Under the pieces are notes generated by a model, which saw only the letters and a list, made by a program, of their open reading frames with translations, was not told where the DNA came from and searched no databases. The position numbers and the translations under genes were made by a program. Of a stretch of DNA of 64,000 nt, positions 60,843 to 64,000 are shown piece by piece. How positions within the stretch are numbered: the stretch's first letter is position 1; every line of letters begins with the position of its first letter. Location of the stretch: contig NZ_CP080492.1 of assembly GCF_019464495.1 (NCBI RefSeq), positions 1 to 64,000 on the forward strand, given 5' to 3'. Source of the stretch: Leucobacter luti. GTDB taxonomy: Bacteria > Actinomycetota > Actinomycetes > Actinomycetales > Microbacteriaceae.

Positions 60843-62315
60843 GTGACCGATGCAGTGAACACCTCTGACGATGCGGAGCGCACCCTCGTCGCTGACGCGG
60901 CCCTTTCTGAGGAGGCGCTGAGTCCCAGCGCTGAGGAGCAGGACGCAGCCGGCCGGAAGCTGGATGCGCAGAAGGCGGGAGCCCGTGTCGGCCTCACCTC
61001 CGACGAGATCATCATCAACGGCGGCCGCCCACTTCAGGGGCGGATCGAGGTCCGCGGTGCGAAGAATCTTGCGACGAAGGCGATGGTCGCGTCGCTGCTC
61101 GGCAAGTCGCAGAGCGTGCTCCGCAACGTGCCGAACATCTCCGATGTGCGCGTTGTAGCCGGGCTGCTCGCTCTCCACGGTGTGCTGATCACGCGCGGCG
61201 AAGAGCCTGGCGAGTGGCGCCTCGACCCGTCGAACGTCGAGATGGCCCACAAAGCCGATATCGACGCGCACGCCGGATCCTCGCGGATCCCGATCCTGTT
61301 CTGTGGCCCGCTGCTGCATCGCCTCGGCGAGGCATTCATCCCGGATCTCGGTGGCTGCCGGATCGGCGATCGTCCGATCGACTTCCACCTGGACGCACTG
61401 CGCGAGTTCGGTGCGGTCATCGAGAAGCTCCCCAGCGGGATCAGCCTGACGGCCCCGAACGGACTCAAGGGCGCGAACATCGAGCTGCCGTACCCCTCGG
61501 TGGGTGCGACGGAGCAGGTGCTGCTCACCGCGGTGCTGGCCGAGGGCCAGACCGAGCTGCGCAACGCAGCGATCGAGCCCGAGATCATGGACCTCATCTG
61601 CATCCTGCAGAAAATGGGCGCGATCATCTCGATGGAGCCGAATCGTGTGATCTTCATTGAGGGTGTCGATGAGCTGCGCGGGTACAACCACCGCGCGATC
61701 GCCGATCGCAACGAGGCCGCGAGCTGGGCGGCAGCAGCCCTCGCGACCAAGGGTGACGTGTTCGTCGGCGGCATCGCGCAGGAAGAGATGATGACCTTCC
61801 TGAACGTGTTCCGTAAAGTGGGTGGCGACTTCGACATCCACGACGACGGCATCCGGTTCTGGCACCCGGGCGGCGACCTCAAGCCGGTCACCATCGAGAC
61901 TGACGTGCACCCCGGCTTCATGACGGACTGGCAGCAGCCGCTCGTGGTTGCGCTCACGCAGGCTCAGGGCGTCTCGACGATTCACGAGACGGTGTACGAG
62001 AACCGCTTCGGCTTCACAGACGCGCTGAACCAGATGGGCGCGAATATCGTGGTACACAAGAGTGGGCTTGCCTCCGACGACCGCCGCGTGAAGCGGCGCG
62101 AGTTCGAGCAGGCAGCGGTAATCACTGGTCCGACGCCGCTCACCGGCGCAGACATCGAAGTGCCCGATCTGCGTGGCGGATTCAGCCACCTGATCGCAGC
62201 GCTGACTGCCGAGGGGCAGTCAAAGGTCACGAACCTGGGAATCATTTCCCGGGGGTACGAGAACTTCATCGAGAAGCTGCACCTGCTCGGCGCCGATTTC
62301 GTCTACGAGAGCTAG
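60843..62315 (+). CDS. murA: UDP-N-acetylglucosamine 1-carboxyvinyltransferase
   Basis: A 490-aa EPSP-synthase-fold enzyme that starts peptidoglycan precursor synthesis by adding enolpyruvate to UDP-GlcNAc. RGAKNLATKAMVASLLG carries the conserved Lys-Asn, LGGCRIGDRPIDFH the PEP-reactive Cys, and LRGGFSHLIAAL the late Arg motif; AGSSRIPILFCGPLLHR is close to family consensus. A polar, Glu/Ala-rich N-terminal extension of about 55 residues precedes the fold. GTG start at 60843 with CGGAG upstream. Fosfomycin would target the Cys present here. Confidence 0.93.
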   Translation: MTDAVNTSDDAERTLVADAALSEEALSPSAEEQDAAGRKLDAQKAGARVGLTSDEIIINGGRPLQGRIEVRGAKNLATKAMVASLLGKSQSVLRNVPNISDVRVVAGLLALHGVLITRGEEPGEWRLDPSNVEMAHKADIDAHAGSSRIPILFCGPLLHRLGEAFIPDLGGCRIGDRPIDFHLDALREFGAVIEKLPSGISLTAPNGLKGANIELPYPSVGATEQVLLTAVLAEGQTELRNAAIEPEIMDLICILQKMGAIISMEPNRVIFIEGVDELRGYNHRAIADRNEAASWAAAALATKGDVFVGGIAQEEMMTFLNVFRKVGGDFDIHDDGIRFWHPGGDLKPVTIETDVHPGFMTDWQQPLVVALTQAQGVSTIHETVYENRFGFTDALNQMGANIVVHKSGLASDDRRVKRREFEQAAVITGPTPLTGADIEVPDLRGGFSHLIAALTAEGQSKVTNLGIISRGYENFIEKLHLLGADFVYES

Positions 62316-62531
62316 GCTGCGTCTGGCAATGCGGGTCAGGTCGAAGCGGCCCGGTCTGTGGTGTCCTGCACGACGGAGGAGGAACTCATAGTGGTGGTAT
62401 GGGAGACGACAACGACGCAGCAGGGTGCCGCAGAGCGGATCGCGACGCAGAGCCGAATTGCCAGACACGCCCGAGGCTGCACGATCTGCGGGAGGTCGGT
62501 CCGTCATGCCGCTTCCGGACCGTACCTCCGG

Positions 62532-62537
62532 GATAAT
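62532..62537 (+). promoter_or_regulatory. -10 box GATAAT, leaderless start of plsC
   Basis: GATAAT ends 7 nt before the plsC ATG. The 62316-62531 gap shows no gene I can support. Confidence 0.42.
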
Positions 62538-62544
62538 GTGAAGC

Positions 62545-63321
62545 ATGATTGACACGGTGAAGATCCGAGGCCGCTCCTCCGCGGAGAAGCGGCGCCCGTC
62601 GGCGTTCTGGGTGCTTTCGAGCCTGATCCTGCCACTGTGGTCGATGATGGTGCGCTATCGCTTCACGCCGAAGTCGAAGCTCCCTCAGACGGGACCGTTT
62701 ATTCTCGCGCCGAACCACTACAGCGAGATCGACCCGATTGCTGTTGGTGCCGCGGTATGGCACCTGGGCCGCCTGCCGCGGTTCATGGCGAAAGCGAGCT
62801 TGTTCAAGGTGCCCGTGTTTGGATCGCTGCTGCGCGCGTCGGGCCAGATTCCAGTTGAGCGGGTCGGCGTGGTTCGCCCAGGCGCGGACAGCGCGAACCC
62901 GATCGGTGCGGCTGCCGCGCTCATCGCCAATGATGCTGGCGTGATCGTGTACCCGGAAGGAACGCTCACGCGAGATCCAGATCTCTGGCCAATGCGCGGG
63001 AAAACGGGTGCGATCCGGCTTGCACTCGAATCAGGGATCCCGGTAATCCCTGTCGCGCACTGGGGTACTCAGGAGCTCATGCCCCGGTACGCGAAGCGGA
63101 TTCATCCGTTCCCCCGCAAGACGATTCACGTCTCGGTCGGCGAACCATTGGATCTCAGCAAGTACGCCGGTCGGCCCATTGACCAGCGAGTTGTTACCGA
63201 GGCCACGCGCGAACTGATGGACGCGATCACCGCGCTCCTCGGCGAACTCAGGGGAGAGACGCCACCGCCAGAGCGGTGGGACCCCACCAAGCACCAGCAA
63301 AGTGAGACGGGACGCTTTTGA
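62545..63321 (+). CDS. plsC: 1-acyl-sn-glycerol-3-phosphate acyltransferase
   Basis: A 258-aa membrane-associated acyltransferase of phospholipid synthesis. One hydrophobic segment near 20-38 precedes the NHYSEIDP block (HX4D, near 58-65), a FMAKASLFKVPVFGSLLRA segment, YPEGTLTRD (phosphate-binding) and a VPVAHWG-like VIPVAHWGTQE. The C-terminal tail is polar. Its TGA overlaps the TTG start of gpsA. Confidence 0.93.
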   Translation: MIDTVKIRGRSSAEKRRPSAFWVLSSLILPLWSMMVRYRFTPKSKLPQTGPFILAPNHYSEIDPIAVGAAVWHLGRLPRFMAKASLFKVPVFGSLLRASGQIPVERVGVVRPGADSANPIGAAAALIANDAGVIVYPEGTLTRDPDLWPMRGKTGAIRLALESGIPVIPVAHWGTQELMPRYAKRIHPFPRKTIHVSVGEPLDLSKYAGRPIDQRVVTEATRELMDAITALLGELRGETPPPERWDPTKHQQSETGRF

Positions 63322-64000
63322 GCACCAATTCGATTCCGGTCGTTCGTGGAAACGGAACCCGGAACCACGGCCGAAAGGTCGCAGTGATCGGCTCGGGGAG
63401 CTGGGGGACGACTTTCGCGAAAGTTCTGACGGATGCCGGCTGCGACGTGACGATCTGGGCCCGGAGAACTGAGGTTGCTCACGAGATTCAGGTCGCGAGA
63501 CGCAATACTCAGTATCTGCCGAGCATTAATCTGCCGAAGGGGTTGAACGCCACGAGCGATCTCGCCGTGGCGCTGCGTGGTGCGCAGCTGGTGTTCCTGG
63601 CGGTTCCCAGTCAAACACTCAGGCAGAACTTGCTCGACCTTGAACCCTATCTGGACCGGCGGAGCGTGCTGGTGAGCCTGGTGAAGGGGGTCGAGAAGAC
63701 CACCACAATGCGGATGTCGGAGGTGATAGCCGACACACTGGATCTCCCTCCCGAGCGCATCGGCTCGGTTTCGGGGCCGAACATCGCACTCGAGATCGCG
63801 AAGGAGCAGCCCACCGGCGCAGTCGCCTCATGCGCTGATCTTTCCGTTGCGCAGGAGATTGCAACGGCTGCCTCCGCACCGTACTTCCGCACCTATGTCA
63901 GCACCGATGTCGTGGGCACAGAGCTTGGCGGGGTGCTTAAGAACTTGATCGCGCTTGCCATCGGCATCGTGGACGGTGTGGGCTACGGAGAGAACACGAA
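63318..64000 (+). CDS. gpsA: Glycerol-3-phosphate dehydrogenase [NAD(P)+] (C-terminus off window)
   Basis: The frame is open from a TTG at 63318 that overlaps the plsC stop (TTGA) to the window end, 227 codons. KVAVIGSGSWGTTFAKVLTD is the NAD(P)-binding Rossmann motif, FLAVPSQTLRQ, VSLVKGVEK, RIGSVSGPNIALEIAKEQPT and GTELGGVLKNLIALAIGIVD are GpsA signatures with the catalytic Lys in KNLIA. About 18 residues precede the Rossmann strand. It supplies glycerol 3-phosphate to plsC's pathway. Confidence 0.95.
   Translation, partial: MSTNSIPVVRGNGTRNHGRKVAVIGSGSWGTTFAKVLTDAGCDVTIWARRTEVAHEIQVARRNTQYLPSINLPKGLNATSDLAVALRGAQLVFLAVPSQTLRQNLLDLEPYLDRRSVLVSLVKGVEKTTTMRMSEVIADTLDLPPERIGSVSGPNIALEIAKEQPTGAVASCADLSVAQEIATAASAPYFRTYVSTDVVGTELGGVLKNLIALAIGIVDGVGYGENT

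Noticed and set aside
62391-62552. Small CxxC-containing ORF (VVVWETTTTQQ...) with a GGAGGAGG upstream
   Set aside because: It runs through the plsC promoter and start, shows no family, and the purine run may be chance; too weak to annotate.

Overview
This 64 kb window is a high-GC, gene-dense chromosomal segment of an actinobacterium, most likely a Microbacteriaceae member close to Leucobacter (inferred from gene content and order; I could not search databases). Pointers are a mycothiol-dependent nitroreductase (Rv2466c) family gene, the orders rplS-lepB-rnhB-murI-rph-rdgB and leuCD-murA-plsC-gpsA, group II truncated globin, tRNA-Arg(UCU) and tRNA-Leu(UAG), and many start codons lying 6-8 nt after a TANNNT-like -10 box with no Shine-Dalgarno (leaderless mRNAs).

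Layout. 1-1818: an edge-truncated GNAT acyltransferase resembling acyl-homoserine-lactone synthases, divergent from a TetR-like regulator: a candidate small-molecule signalling pair. 1846-6204: membrane GGDEF-EAL protein, DUF1801 protein, oligoribonuclease, peptide deformylase. 6297-10748: TetR-controlled drug-efflux operon (DHA2 exporter plus a second MFS) and a Pr6Pr membrane protein. 11044-12651: YtcJ-like amidohydrolase. 12666-19639: a cell-wall precursor island of paralogues: a membrane acyltransferase-CapA fusion, alanine racemase, then divergently a 19-codon leader ORF, MurG-like, D-Ala-D-Ala-ligase-like and acyltransferase-3 proteins, all with 4-nt overlaps or a shared divergent promoter region. 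It is the most system-like accessory locus here.

19640-33290: tandem 22-bp repeats beside tRNA-Arg, HhH-GPD glycosylase, pepN-mscS-truncated globin operon, a frameshifted nitroreductase-family gene, a mosaic palindrome, a frameshifted RHH/HicB-like gene with DUF4097 partner, rpiB-nei, RecQ with a phosphoribosyltransferase-like tail, AraC-type regulator, DHFR-like reductase. 33486-40804: housekeeping block rplS to rdgB and a 996-aa kinase/M23-like/aminotransferase fusion. 41074-50045: mgtE, MFS, MerR-peroxiredoxin fusion, monooxygenase-like gene, exo/endonuclease-phosphatase, M23 peptidase with ArsR regulator, DksA/TraR zinc-finger gene with a suspicious reading frame, SRPBCC-DUF1990 protein. 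50137-54687: kdpFABC, with an atypical KdpB. 54792-56324: HNH nuclease, an orphan gene and tRNA-Leu. 56325-64000: UPF0114 protein, a candidate Mn2+ riboswitch with terC, a leucine-rich leader/attenuator with leuCD, murA, plsC and the start of gpsA.

Three genes appear to carry single-base G/C deletions (near 25256, 25875 and 48718), so either sequencing indels or recent decay must be considered. Two genes have TTG starts (the edge-truncated acyltransferase and gpsA); very short genes (kdpF, two leader ORFs) are also annotated.
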